NCBI GenBank assembly: GCA_000499405.2
Contig: HG738137.1
Span: forward strand, 16,107,601-16,171,600
Length of the DNA stretch: 64,000 nt
From: Onchocerca volvulus
Lineage: Eukaryota; Nematoda; Chromadorea; Rhabditida; Onchocercidae
Reading direction: 5' to 3'
The position numbers were made by a program, and so were the translations under genes. Of this stretch, positions 13,612-27,447 are shown piece after piece (the first letter of the stretch is position 1; every line of letters starts with the position of its first letter). Below the pieces are notes generated by a model, which saw only the letters and a program-made list of their open reading frames with translations, was not told the DNA's origin and made no database searches.

Positions 13612-16188
13612 ATGATTGGTGTAAAAGCAGCCGCTTTTTCGTCGATCATTATTTCGATGATCACGATAATCTTCATCTTTGCTGAAGTACATCAATTTTT
13701 TGTCTCCGTTGTGACGTTAAAATATAAACTAGCCGTAAATATGGATGAATTTATGGTTATGCAAGTGAGTTTTTTTTTAATTCATAAAATTTTGTACTAT
13801 AATTCAAAATTAAATTATATCATAGCAATTTTTTCAGCTCAATCCATGAAAACTTTTCATTTCATTTTATCCAATTTAAACAAAAAACTTCACCACATTG
13901 ACCTGCGAACTTTTTTTTTTTTTTTGTAAAATAATATTCGTGCAAAATATAATTCATTTCGACAGACTATCCATGCGTATTTTTAAAATTTTCGCGAAAA
14001 TGATCATTAATTGATTTGCGATAAAAAAAAAAAAAAAAAAGAAACAGACACTAAACGAGTATTATATGATCAAAACGACCATCAGAAAATAATTTTTCCA
14101 TTTTTCACATTATTTTAATAATCTGAAAAAAAAAATTCTCAAAATTCGAAGAAGTATGTTTTTTGAATTATAGATTTGTTTCAATATTTTTTCTTTTTTT
14201 TTTCACAATTTTTTTATTACTTACTTTGATTTTAAAACAAAAAAAAAAAATTTCAAATATTTTTCAACTAAATTCTGATTTCAAATTTTGTTTTTTGTCC
14301 GAAAACAGTTATAATAATAAAAGAAAATATTATGAAATATCATAATTTGATATGCCACAATCAGAATTGAAGAATCAGCGATAAATTTAACATATCAGAG
14401 AATAATATGATATTATAATTCGATCTTAACACAACAATCCTGAGGGAAGGAGAAGTTCTGATTTCCTGGGCATTTGATAATTAAACAGGTTAAATCGAAA
14501 TCTGGAAATGATCTGGATAAAGAATAAAATAATTGAGAATGAAATAAAGAATGAAATACTAGATAAGTTATAGATTCCAGGCTGAAAATTAAGCTGTAAA
14601 ATTTCATGTTCTGATCCATAATACAACTTAGCGATGTATTTTATCAGTGAAAATGATAATGAGAACGAAATAATTACCTAATATAGTTTCAAGATTAAAA
14701 TCAAGGCAATAACTGCTGAATCGTAGATTTAAAACATTTTGATAATTTGTAAAAATATACGTTACAAGTTCTTTTGCTACGTTAATTCTTTCAAATTCAT
14801 TTCTTTAAAGGAAATATCTCAAAAAATTTTTTAAATTTATAAAATGTTCCAGGTGAAAAATTTTATAAATTTTCAATTTTTAAATAGTTTATTTATAATT
14901 TTTTGCATTTTTTATAGTCTTATTTTAGTATATCAGAAATTTTGAATGAAAATATTCATTGAGCATAAGAATTAATATAAATTATGAAATTATATTTGAA
15001 AATTAATAATCAAATAGTACGAAATTTATATATATTCATGTAAAAAGTTCTGTAGGATAAAATCTGGATGGAATTGCAAGGAGCTCGAATGATACAACAA
15101 ACGACACAAAAACGTTTGACTCGTCAAGCACCGAATCCAAAATGCAGTAAATTTTACCTTAAAACTTGATCAAGCTATATTTTTGAAATTTCAAGTGAAT
15201 TGTTGATTTTCTCTCTTTAGATTTTTTGTTTTATTTTAATTTTAAACTAATATTAATTGATTAATTGTTAAAGATTGTGACACATCGAATCGTTGTCCAC
15301 CAGGTCCACCTGGTAGAGCAGGTATGGATGGAATGGACGGAATGCCTGGCCTACCAGGCCCACCGGGTGAACCTGGTGTTCCGGGAATTGCTGTGCCAAT
15401 TGAATCAGTGAAGGATTATGGTTCATGCAGAGTATGTCCACCAGGGCCACCTGGTCATATGGGATATCCGGGACCTCCTGGAGCACCAGGATTACAGGTA
15501 CTTTTTTATTTTCAATCATTTTCGAAATTGTTCACCAATTTATTTAAATCATTTCGTTCAGTTATATTTTTGATAAATTAAAGATTGCAATTTAACTCGA
15601 AAATCTTAACAGTTTCAAAAAATTATCATTTGCAGGGTACACCAGGAAATGACGGACTTCCAGGGCATCCAGGTATGCCTGGTCCAGTTGGACAATCAGG
15701 CGATAATGGCGAAACAGGACCAGTTGGCAAAGAAGGACCAGTTGGACCGCCAGGTCGAGAAGGAATACGTGGAGTGCCAGGTGCATCAGGTGAACCTGGC
15801 CCGCGAGGTCCCATCGGACCTAAAGGTTTTATGGGGGCACCAGGAAACGCAGGAAGTCCAGGTGCACAAGGTCCAGTGGGACCGCAAGGAGAGCCTGGGC
15901 AATCAGGTCAGTTCTGTTTGACTTTTTTTTTTCAAGATAAATCAAATCTACTGGTTAAAAATACTTTTACACATGGTTAGTTTTTTTTTTTTTTTTAAAT
16001 CTTCAGTTAGTTAATTTTTTATTGCAACAGCAGCTAATAAGTGATAATATCATTCAGGTCAACGTGGCTATGCTGGTAGTAGCGGTGGTTCAGGTATGCC
16101 AGGTGCGCCAGGTGAAGATGCTGGATACTGTCCATGTCCACGTCGACGTACGAAAAAAGTTGTTAAAGTAGCGGCCACCACATCGTAA
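13612..16188 (+). CDS. cuticle collagen (5 exons, 289 aa)
   Basis: Exons: 13612-13764, 15056-15146, 15274-15497, 15636-15906, 16058-16188; phases agree. Residues ~5-30 form one hydrophobic segment near the N-terminus, the usual type II signal anchor of nematode cuticle collagens. A furin/BLI-4 type site KRLTR occurs at residues 70-74 just before the collagen part. Cysteine clusters KCNC...C (about 81-90), CRVC near residue 130 and CPC near the C-terminus flank Gly-X-Y blocks rich in GPPG. This is the architecture of secreted procollagens that trimerise and are cross-linked into the cuticle. The tail is basic ([10 protein letters not shown]). The in-frame TTG at 13600 is not needed; the ATG at 13612 is taken as the start. 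Which col gene it corresponds to cannot be told from sequence alone. Confidence 0.95.
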
Positions 16189-18592
16189 AAATTACGAAAA
16201 CTATGGGGAAACTAAAGAATTGATAGCGATGTTAAAATATCGTAATTATGCTATAAATTATGATAAAATGATTATTTCATGAAATATTAATCTTCAATCA
16301 ATCATAAATAACAAAAAAAGAATGCAAATTAAAGAACTAATCCCTAGAGAAGAGAATGCAATTTATTTTAAGTAAAACTGTGAAAGTTTTCTTTTTTTTT
16401 CTAGATTCATTAAAATTATAAGTCTGAGCAGAAAACATGTAAAGTTTGATTGAAATCAAATTTAAAAACATAAAAGAAGAATAAAATGGTTAAGAAATTA
16501 TCTCATCATGGCAATTAATTTTTTAGAAAGAATTACTCAAATCTTTCAAGATTTGTTATAATTAAAAAAACAAAAAGCTTCAAAATGTTGAAAAAAAAAC
16601 TAATTCTTTCCATTTTTCATTTTATTTATTGATTTTTTTATTTAATTTTTTAATATATCATGATTGTTTTAGTAGCAAATGCAGTAATATTTGTAGTACT
16701 TCGGTAACTGATTTTCAATAATTGATTAAATTCAATACTGATCCCCATTATCAATCCCGATATATCAAGTTTGTGCCGTTAATAATGCAAAGAAAAAAAA
16801 AGAAAAAATTTCTTCATTTGATTTATTTAAACACATCATGACAATAATTAATCGATAGATAAGTTAAATTGAATAATTATTAAATGATCAAATTTATTAA
16901 TTCAGCAAGATTTGATGATAATTTAAAAAAATTAATGATTAAATAAATTTCGATTTTTTTCAATAATAAATTGCAAATGATAAAATACCAAATAATATTA
17001 ATCACAAATGATAGAAATTCAATTTTAAGTATTCCCTTCATTCATATTTCTTAAAAATATATCATTAAAAAATATTAAGGTACAGAATATTATTTTCTTT
17101 TTCGATATATTTTTTTGAGCCGATTTACTGTATCTTGCAAATTAGTTGTAAAAACGAAAAAATGAAAAATAAAATTATTCTGATTTTTTCTAGGAAATAT
17201 GATCAGAAAACTACGCAGCAAAATATCGCAATTATTTATTTGTTTTTCTTTTTTACCTTTTTTTTTTTTTTTTGGTAAAAGAATTTTAAAAAAAGGGACG
17301 AATTTTATTTCTCGCTAGATTACTTAATGCATTTGTACTTTGAAGGACATTTTTGTGTTTAAAAAAACTTTTTTTTCAAATATTACAAAAAACCTTTCAA
17401 AAAAATAGATGTCGTTGTATGAATAAATTCATCCAAATTATTGGATAATCTATTTTTGCTTTAATTGTTCCACCAAAATGATCATTTTTAATTAATATTC
17501 AACCTTTTACCAATGATTCATACTGTAAATCTGAAAATGGTTCATCCATTTCGATATGATAATAATTATATAAATTATTCCGGATTCATTTGAACCTAAA
17601 TTATTCAATGATTGAAAAAAATAGACAGTAATTTTCTCATTTCTTTTTTCTTTTTTTCAGAAAGGAATCGAACAAATTCAAATTTTTAATTAGAAAAATA
17701 GACATATTTGAAATGATTGGACTATTTCAAAGATTTGATAATATATTGATATGATGCTTACATTCAATCCATTCAGCAGTGTACGAAAATATTTGCATTC
17801 AATGAACATAAAATTCATATTAAAAAATATATATAAATATAAATTATTAAATATTCGAGGATTGAACTTTTTATCAATGTGAAATGCGAACAAAACGTAA
17901 ATGATATCGATGAAGATTTAGTAGAAGTCGTTTAAGAAAATTAACATGAAAAATTTGTTGTTAACTCTGAAATTGTTTTCCGTTACGTGAATAATTTAAT
18001 ATCACGTGTAATTTGAAATGATGATATTGCAAAAATATTCAGAATCAAAGTTAGAATTTTTGTATAGAATCTTTCATTCATTAAAACCAAATTTTTGGAA
18101 TGAAATAAGAGAATGAAAGAATTCGAATTTAAATGAATAAACGGATTTACAAATGGAATGTATTTAATAATTCGGTCAATAGCTGCTTTATAATGAAATG
18201 TCCCATTTTTGGGCAAAAATTTAAAATTTTCATCATCTATTAATGTCATGATTGAACGAATGGAAATAATATTTTATGTTAATTTTATCTGAAAATGATA
18301 TTTAAAAAAGAAAAAAAAGAAAAAAATTATTTTTCCTGAAATTAAAGGATTCCTTAAAAAATAACAATTTCATTATATCTGCAAAATTCACATAGATTTA
18401 AATGTTGCAAAATTTATAATCGAAATTGTTTCCGATATTTCACATCATAATCATGAATGATCGCGAAAAAATATAATTATACAATTTAATTAATCGATCT
18501 TTTTTAAATGAAAGTTTACAAAATAAAAAATAAAAAAATACAATTCTAATTCTTGCTATCAACCAAACCTTGCTTATTTCATTCCTCATCAT

Positions 18593-18720
18593 TATTCATT
18601 TATTCATTCATTCGTTCATTGATTCATTCAATCATTCATTCAGTCATTCATTCATTCACTCATTCATTCATTCATTCATTCATTCACTCATTCATTCATT
18701 CATTTATTTATAGTTATTCA
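18593..18720. repeat. (ATTC)n microsatellite
   Basis: About 30 ATTC units with scattered ACTC, AGTC and GTTC variants. One frame reads as repeated Ile-His-Ser-Phe, which is an artefact of the repeat. Confidence 0.95.
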
Positions 18721-19739
18721 TTGATTATTTTAATTCCTGCTATTAATAATAACATATATACAATTGTTTGATTCCAATAAATTTCCTGTGAAAACAAAAT
18801 TTGATAAAAAAAAATTTTTTGAAAGAATAAAATTTGCTCGCAAATATTACCCAATGTTTATTTTATTTAATCATCATCAATAAGAAAAAGAACCATTTAG
18901 CAGAAAATTTCTTCATCCAACATCGATATTTCTCGAATGCTAATATTTGCGACCAATTGGTACGATTCCTGTTTTGCTTGCTTTTTATTTCCTTTCTTTC
19001 TTTTTTTTTCGAGTTATTTTTTTGTCCTTTCTTTTTTTAATTTATTTATTAGCATTTTTCAGTTTATTTTCAATAACTCTTCCATATTTGAAAACAAAGA
19101 AAATTTCCTTTCCTTTTTTTTGTTCTTTTTTTTTTTTTAATTTTAGTATTATAAAAAGAAATTTTTTCATTTTTTCCTTTTTTTTCATCGAAATATTTCA
19201 TGAAAATAAAAGAAAAAAAGGAGGAAAAAAAACAGATATGATAATATGAGAAGGAAAACAATTTGGCCATGTAAAGCAACTATAACTCCACTAACAACCC
19301 CTAAATTTGTATTTAGAACGATTAAAAATCAATTTTAATACTTTCTTTTTTAACTTAAACAACGAAAAAGATTTTAGGATGAAATACTAAATACTGAATA
19401 TTTATATATATATCGGTTTGTCTGTTTAATTTTGTCTGCCCAGAGAACCAGTTGTTGATACAATAAAAAAAAAGAGATATAAAAAATTTTCGACATTTTG
19501 AGCTGAAAATTTGTTTAATCATAGGTTTATTGAGGCATAATTGGACGGATCTATTTGGAGGAAAAGGGAGAAATGGCTATTACTCGGAGGACTGTCACAA
19601 AATTCATAAAATTACCTATTACAGGTAGGGAAAACAAGTAGCCGAGGAATAGTGGAGTATAATTGATGGTATCAAATCACCAGTAACTACTTACTTTTCT
19701 CATCCAAAAATATTTTAAATATCCTATCCTGTTTCTCAT

Positions 19740-19741
19740 TA

Positions 19742-19805
<64 letters not shown>

Positions 19806-19910
19806 GTGTTATTAATATTATTGTTATTATTATTATTAATACTGTAAATATACTGTTATTATTATTTTTATGTTATTGTATAGTTGTTATTATTATTATT
19901 TTTAGAGACA
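19740..19910. repeat. (ATT)n microsatellite, interrupted
   Basis: A pure ATT run to about 19794, then ATTAGT, GTTATT and TTGTTATT variants to about 19905. Confidence 0.93.
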
Positions 19911-21330
19911 ATTTCCGAAACAATAAAAAAGAAAAAATAGGAGTTTAGTAGTAGGAAAAAAAGAAGTTTTATTTTAGAAAGTATCGGTAGTATTTTTTAA
20001 TGCATCATTTTTTATAGAATATCGACAATTTACAAAAGCAACAAGCAATTTTTCAAATTAATTTTATCATTTCCATTTTTTATTCTTTTTAGAAATTATT
20101 TCTTTTTTATTTTTATGAAAATAAATCAATTCAAAAAATTGTTTAAGTAAAAATAATAGCAAATTTTTGCTTTTTGAAAATTTAATTGACTTTTTTTTAA
20201 TTTTTAAGTGAAAATTGCATCATTGATTTGCATCATTTGTTATTTGCTTTTCTTTGAAACTTGATTTTAGTAGCTATTTTTTCATAAATTCATCCAGTCC
20301 TATAAAAATTAAACAATTTCTTTTTTTTTTTTCATTTGAGATTCAATTGAATGAAATTGTTGATTGAACAAATATTTATAATTCTAATAAGAAGAAACAT
20401 TTTGAAAAAGAGGTAACATTAGGTAAAATGCATAAACCTCCCTTTTTTTTTTGTTCTTTTCAATTTTCTTCTTCATTTTTATATGCAACTAATTGTTGGC
20501 AATTTTGATTTTAAAAAGCCACTTACGAAATCAGACCGTAAAAAAATTTGAAATTGTTCGAAAAATGAACAATTTTTCTCATTTTATTCAAAATTGAATT
20601 GCACAAATTTTCTCGGAATACTAAAGCATATTGTCATCATTAATATTGCAATGAATGGTGTATATGTGATATCGGAACAACAAAATTTTCTTGATAGTAA
20701 CTGGATCATCGTGAAAGTTAAATGCCTGTAACGGAAAGGAAAAAAAAAAAGCTTCGAATAAATCTAATCCTAAATAAATTTAGTCCTAAATTTCCTTCAT
20801 AATTTGTCAAATATTCCGCTTCCTTAACAAAGTTAAATTTGTTGAAATTCAATCTTCTGGTAATCCTAATTCCATACATTGAAATTTATTGAAATGAAAG
20901 AAATAAGTGTGTCTGAAGAGGTTGTAACAACAAAGCAATCTTTTGAGAAAAAAAAAAAAGAAATTTGTTTGTTTTTCTTGCCCAAGAACAGTATTTCAGT
21001 GAATATCAAATTAATCCTTGACAGAATTTTTGTATAATCAAACAAATTGTTGATTTTTATGGTGTGATAAAAGTTTGCTTGCAAGTTTTTATTGTTGTTT
21101 ATAAATTTATTTAAGTCGTTAGAACTGAAGATACTTATCATTTCAACTTCTGAAAATTTCATTCATTTCATTCTTCAGCGCGACAAGATGATTGAAAAAT
21201 AAATGTTTAACAATTTCAGATTCTGAAAATTCCATCCATCTTGTTCCGTAGGGCAATAAGATGATTAACAGAATTAATCTTCTGGTATTTTAGATTCTGA
21301 AAAATCCTATTTTTTACTTTGATTACTTTC

Positions 21331-21336
21331 ATTTAG
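21331..21336 (+). promoter_or_regulatory. likely trans-splice acceptor of the intermediate filament mRNA
   Basis: TTTCATTTAG ends 15 bases before the ATG at 21352, an acceptor-like site with no upstream coding exon. Spliced-leader addition is inferred, not demonstrated. Confidence 0.5.
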
Positions 21337-21351
21337 TTAAAATAAGAAGTC

Positions 21352-24300
21352 ATGTCGTTTGTTTCTGCTCCGATGTCGCGTCAAGCACTCGGTGGACGAC
21401 TACGTGAATCAACTGGTAATTTAAATTCAAAATTACGTGCTTTTTCCTAAAATAAGCAAAATATTAGATTTTAAAATAGGAAATGCATTAAAATTATTAA
21501 AATGAGCAACTTGTCAATTGTTTATTCATCTGTTTTAGTCACAAATGGTCGTACCATAAAGTTTGTTACGGAAGTTGGATCGACAACATCGTTGACAAGT
21601 GCCGGAATTTTAAGTAGTGCGTCACCATTCGGTCAACATGCTGCATCCACGATACGTGATAGCCGTGAACGTGAGAAAAAAGAGATGAGTGATCTGAATG
21701 ATCGTTTAGCTACTTACATTGAAAAAGTAAGTTAATTAATTTGTAAAATTCGAAGTAATTTACAATTAATGAACTTAAGTTATAATTAATTTGCACCAAA
21801 TTAAAAAAAGAAAAAAAGGATTTTAAAGAATTTAAAGTTATCAAGAATTTGCAATTCAAATGGAATTAGTCTTACAGATGATTCTTGATCAATTAATCAA
21901 CTGATGATCGGTCTGTAGGCTTCAAACATTTATCTGATAATAACTAAAAGTATTTGAATTAAAAATTTAATTGTTTCGTTTTTTCTAAAATTATCCTCTT
22001 TCGATTGATATAGAAATTACCTTAAATGTTCTCGTTTATTTCATCAATTATCACGAAATTGATTGACCTGTCTTGTTAATAATCAATTTTTGGTAACATT
22101 GGGTGATAGCGGTTTTTAAAAATGAACTATTTTTTGCTTTTCGGACACTTTACAATTTAAATTGAGAACAGAAATTTTTGAAATCATTAAAAAATTTTCG
22201 TAGCCTAAAATTTTACCTTAAAATTCCACTATAAATATAAAATTCAATGTTCATGATGTTGCTATAAATCGTAACTTTAGATTGAATTTCTGTTTGATAA
22301 TAACATGAAATAGTTGACAAAAATAGGGCTAAAATTGATTACTAGCATTTCTTTTGAAATAACAAATTCATGACTGAAATATTCTTATGATAAAAGATAA
22401 AAGAAATTTATAAACAAATGAGTAGAAGAAAAGGAAACGAAGTATTTAAGAATTTCTTGTTTTCAATTATAATAATGTTATGAATTTTAAAATTTTTAAA
22501 AAACATTGTGAATTTATTTTACGAGAAAAAGAAAAAGTTTATCTTGTTTTTGCGCTGTTTAAAAAGTTCTTTTTTTTAGTATTCGGAAGTAATGAATAAA
22601 CCATTTTTAAAATAATAACAAGTAAATAATAATCTAAATTAATCTTGCAATAATAATGAGCATTAATGTTGAGATATTATTGTCTAAAATATTTACTTAG
22701 TATTATTTTATGAAATAACAAAATAAATGTTTATGGAAAATTTTAGAAGTTATGAAATACTTTTAAAAGCATGAATAAGTTAATTTATATTCTTTAAATA
22801 AATTGTTTAAATTTGCAATTCTACTTTCTACATTCAAAAAAAAGAACTAATAAATTATAAAATAAAATCTTCGAATAAAAACAAATTATTATTGCTGCAA
22901 TAAAAATTATTATTTGAAATCGTGAAAAATTATCTAAATTAGCTTTCATTAAATGCATTTGATCGCCAAACAAATTAAATTTCTTGCTTGAAAAAAAAGT
23001 TTTAATTTTTCTTTTTTTATTTTAAATTTCAATCGGTCAACGTTGTAGCCGACAAAAACTAAAAGATCACATGTAAATGTTTTACATGATAAATGTCGCA
23101 TAAGCTAATGATAAAAATTGCAAAAATAATCTTCCAATGTACTTTACTTCATTTTTAAAAAAAGAATTGGATTATTATTTAAATTAAGATGATCACATGA
23201 AAGACAGCAAATTTATATTTCTGCATTGACACAATTAAGCATAGTTAATCAGACAATGTAATTATTATTAATTTAAAATTTAAAGCAATAATCAAGATAC
23301 TATAATTTATCCTTTATATAGTTAAATTGAATTATTCTGAAATTTTCGATAACACGATTAGTTGAAGTTCGTCATTAATAAAATGATGAATTGATAGTAA
23401 AAGAAAAATTTAGCTAATTTCGAAATTCAAATTTAAAAGTGTTGGTTTATTTAGAGTATTTAAATTTTGAATATGAAAAAAACCACAAATCAAATCGTAA
23501 GTTCTTATTTGTAACTCTAGTGAGATTATCCTTTTAGTTTAATTCATGAAAATAGTATTAGAAACAAAAAAAAAAAAAAAGCAAAATTCTAAATTAAAAC
23601 ATCATTTAAAGGTTCGTTTTTTGGAAGCACAAAATAGAAAATTAGCAGCCGATCTGGATCTTCTTCGTGGCAAATGGGGAAAAGATACTTTCAATATTAA
23701 AAAAATGTATGAAGGAGAAATTTTGGTAAGAATTGTCCATCTGATTTTCATGAATTGTTTTTTTTCTTTCTTATTTTTTTTTTCCATATTCAGTTCTAAA
23801 ATTTGATTTCATTTCATTATGCAAACAGTACATAGATTAGTAATAGATGAAGATAGAATTTTTTTTTTTTACAAACTTTTCAAGTTTAGTCATTTCTAAA
23901 TATGATCTAATGAATTTCAGGATGCTCGTAAACTGATCAACGATACAGCAAAACAACGTAATGATTTGGAGAAGCAAATCCGTAAAATGCAAGATGATTT
24001 AACTGAATATCGGAAAAGGTACATTTCCATAAATATATGAAAGCAATTTTTCCTTTCTTTTCTTTTCTTTTTAACTTTCTTCTAATTTTTTTATTTCAAA
24101 TAAATTGTTTCACTTATTTTATTTGAATAAAAAAAATTTTATAAATCTTTGTGTGGTAATCTTTCGACTACCTATAATTTAATGTAAATATCGAATACAG
24201 TTCATTATTCAAATTTATTTGACGACGAATCAGTCTGATTCCATTCATTCAACGGAATTTCTTCGATTCAAACAAATTTATCAAACTTAAATTTTACAAA

Positions 24301-27300
24301 TGTTCAAAATATCATAGATATGAAGATGCATTACGATCAGGTGATATAAATCGTAAGCAAATGGATGACATGTTTTCACAGCTTGCACAAATCGAAGCTG
24401 AAATTAACGCATTACGACGTCGTATTACGGAAATGGAAGAAAAAGTGATGCATATCAAAAAAGATAATCAGCAATTATTGGGAGAATTGCAAAGAACACG
24501 AACTGTTTGTCTTCAAAATTTCCTTTTATTCTCGCAAATTTTTAGGATTATATGAAAGATTCTATTTCATCTATTTTTTTTTTTTTAATTATTTTAATAT
24601 TTTTTAAGAAATTTTTTTTAGTGAGATTACGAAATTTAATTCTTTTACAATTAGCTTATAATTATTCAATACTAATTCAGTTATACCAAAAATCATGAAA
24701 TTAATCGTAATGATTGAAAGAATTATCATTATTTAGAAGATTAAGATTTAATTTTGTCTTGGTTTAACAATTTTTAAATGATGTAAAAGGTTAATATAGA
24801 TATTAACATAATGCCTAGCAAAAATATAAATTAGTATGTCATTTGCTTTGTTTTCGTAGTATAGAATGTACTCTAGCATGTTATCATAATAACTCGAGAA
24901 TTTGAATTCGATTACAAGAAATACTCGAGATTATACGATAAGTGTTAAATTTTGTTACTGGTCAACAATGAAAGATACTGAGATAGAATTTTTAAAGGAT
25001 ATAGACCAGGAAACGCTGAATCGTATCGATCATCAAAATCAAGTGCAAACATTATTGGAAGAAATTGATTTCATTAGACGTGTTCATGAACAGGAAATAC
25101 GTGAGCTACAAAGTCTTGCTGCTCGTGATACTACACCCGAAAATAGAGAATTCTTTAAAAATGAATTAGCATCTGCAATTCGTGACATACGCGCTGAATA
25201 TGATCAGGTTTCTCTAATAATCTTTCATTTAATTTAATGATCCAACAACAATTCATATTTTGATTTATTACAGAATATATTATTAATTTCGATTTGTAAT
25301 TTTACTTCAAATTTTTATGCGAATAATTTCAGATAACAAATGTCAATCGTACGGATATGGAATCATGGTATCGTTTGAAAGTGCAAGAAATTCAAACTCA
25401 ATCAGCAAGACAAAACATTGAACATGGTTATGCTAAGGAAGAAGTAAAAAGATTACGAACACAACTTGCTGATCTTCGGGGTAAATTGACTGATTTAGAA
25501 GGACGAGTAAGTATCTCATTTATAAATCAATATAAATGAAGTATCTATAAATTACTAATTAATATTATTCATGCTACTTATCATCAAAATTTGTCATAAT
25601 AATTGATATCATCCAATCAAAAAAAAAAATACAATTCTTAATAAATTTTAACGTTATGCCATATTCCGTAAGTATTATTATGGTACAAATAAATGCTGAA
25701 TGTAATGGCAATTTACTTGATACTCAAGATACATATTAAATTAATTTTAGAATTCTTTGCTTGAAAAACAGATTCAAGAACTAAACTATCAGCTAGAAGA
25801 TGATCAACGTTCGTATGAAGCAGCCCTAAATGATCGTGATGCGCAAATTCGAAAAATGCGCGAAGAATGTCAAGCTCTGATGGTTGAACTTCAAATGCTT
25901 CTTGATACTAAACAGGTAGATAGAGATCTTGATAAATTGCTTTATCATTGATTTTCTTGATTTCTTACAAATTGCAACGATCAATTTTTTAAAATTTAAC
26001 TTCAGCAGATATTTTTGTAGAATTTTGTACCTAATAATTTGTATTGTAAAACATAATATTTTCAAAATAAAAAGTTAATCGTCGAGTAACAAATAATATT
26101 TGTATTAATAATATTTGTATCAAAACTGCAAACATGTTAGTTTCATTGATTTTTCGATTTTTTTTTTTCTTTTTTTTGCAGACATTAGATGCCGAGATAG
26201 CAATTTACCGGAAAATGTTAGAAGGTGAAGAGAATCGTGCTGGACTACGTCAATTGGTAGAACAGGTTGTCCGTACTCATGAGTTAACTCATCGAGAAGA
26301 TAGCGGTTAGTTTGTTAGTAAGATTACTCAACATTTTCATGATTTCCAGATCATTAATAATGAAAAGAATCATCAAAAAATTTTTCTGGTATATCAAAAG
26401 ATATTTTGGAAAAAAAAAGGAACGCCTGTAAAATAACAAATTAACAAGAACCATAGATAAATTTTCAACATAAAACAACCGAAGATCTGAATATTTTTAC
26501 TATCAATTATATTTCCTTTCGACTTTTCAAACAAATTGATTTTTTTGAAAATTAAATTTCCCATATGTTTATTCCTGTTTATTTCACGAATCCGAAAATT
26601 TATAGAAGCGATGAGAATTATGAAAGGTGAAGCCGCATCTCGTATATCATTTCAACGATCTGCCAAAGGAAATGTTTCCATTCAGGTTTTTTGTTCTTTC
26701 TTTTCGTTGTGTATTTCAAAATTGATTGAATAATGGAAATTTTTAAGATAAATATGGGCAAAGTAAAATTATTATTAATATCGAATATTTATAGGAAACA
26801 TCTGCTGATGGCACTTTTATTACAATTCAAAATACGCATCGCGCTAAGGAAGAATCGATTGGTGAATGGAAATTAAAGAGAAAAATTGATGGAAAGAAAG
26901 AAATCATATATACATTCCCTCGTGATTTCATTCTTAAACCTGGAAAAAGTGTTAAGGTCTATCAATGCTTCAAAATTACTAAATTAAAAATAAAAAATTC
27001 AAAAATCTACGATGCAATAAACATTTTCGATTCTCCACAATTCTCCAAATGACAAAGAAAGAATTTTCAATCTTAAAAGACACTTTTTATCAAATCTTAA
27101 CTTATAATACACCAATAATTCGAACGGAAGAAAAAATAAAACTCAATAAAATAAAAAAAAAAGGTAAAAATAAAACATAAAACAAAATAAAAATAGACCT
27201 TAAAAATAAATTAATTTAATTTTTAAGAAAAAAATGAAAATTCTAGAACTTTTCCATCAAGTTTTTTTTCTAATTTCTTCTTTGTTTACAGATTGTAGCT

Positions 27301-27447
27301 CGTGGTCATGGCATTTCATCACCACCTGAACAACTCATCTTCGATGGAGAAGATTCATTTGGATATGGTTCAAATGTTCATACAATTCTCTACAGTCGTG
27401 ATGGTGAGGAACGAGCCACGCTTATTCAACGTTCAAGCCAAGCCTGA
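21352..27447 (+). CDS. cytoplasmic intermediate filament protein, IFA type (12 exons, 573 aa)
   Basis: Exons: 21352-21415, 21539-21726, 23612-23725, 23921-24018, 24318-24504, 24998-25207, 25333-25506, 25751-25915, 26182-26305, 26606-26685, 26795-26956, 27292-27447; the sum is exactly 574 codons with stop. A non-helical head of ~70 residues is followed by the coil 1A signature [20 protein letters not shown], a long heptad rod with the extended (lamin-like) coil 1B of invertebrate filaments, and the rod-end motif [13 protein letters not shown] near residue 415. The last ~120 residues are a lamin-tail Ig fold ([10 protein letters not shown], ending [13 protein letters not shown]). Nematode IFA proteins pair with IFB-1 to form the filaments that anchor muscle to cuticle through epidermal hemidesmosomes. 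The lamin tail without a nuclear localisation signal or CaaX box argues against a nuclear lamin. IFA rather than IFB is my judgement from the rod and tail text. Confidence 0.96.
21727..23611 (+). other. long second intron of the intermediate filament gene
   Basis: 1885 bp between GTAAGT at 21727 and the acceptor TTTAAAG at 23611. This is by far the longest intron of the gene; most others are 75-500 bp. It is AT-rich and I see no nested gene or transposon. It lies right after the first rod residues, so alternative heads or enhancers would sit here if present. Confidence 0.7.

Larger units (their letters stand above)
16189..21335. other. intergenic with simple repeats, no gene recognised
   Basis: About 5.1 kb, strongly AT-rich. 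It contains the ATTC and ATT microsatellites listed separately and long T- or A-rich runs. Open frames here are Phe/Ser/His repeats encoded by the simple repeats. A segment at 19430-19680 is less AT-rich but shows no frame or fold I can support. Confidence 0.55.

Noticed and set aside
15268..15814. Open frames on the minus strand and in other plus frames across the collagen exons
   Set aside because: They are antisense or shifted shadows of GC-richer Gly-X-Y repeats; the plus-strand reading has splice sites, signal anchor and cysteine pattern.
18553..18771. 72-codon frame rich in Ile-His-Ser-Phe repeats
   Set aside because: Translation of an ATTC microsatellite; no independent coding support.
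18834..19249. Phe-rich overlapping frames in several phases
   Set aside because: Produced by poly-T stretches; typical non-coding AT-rich pattern.
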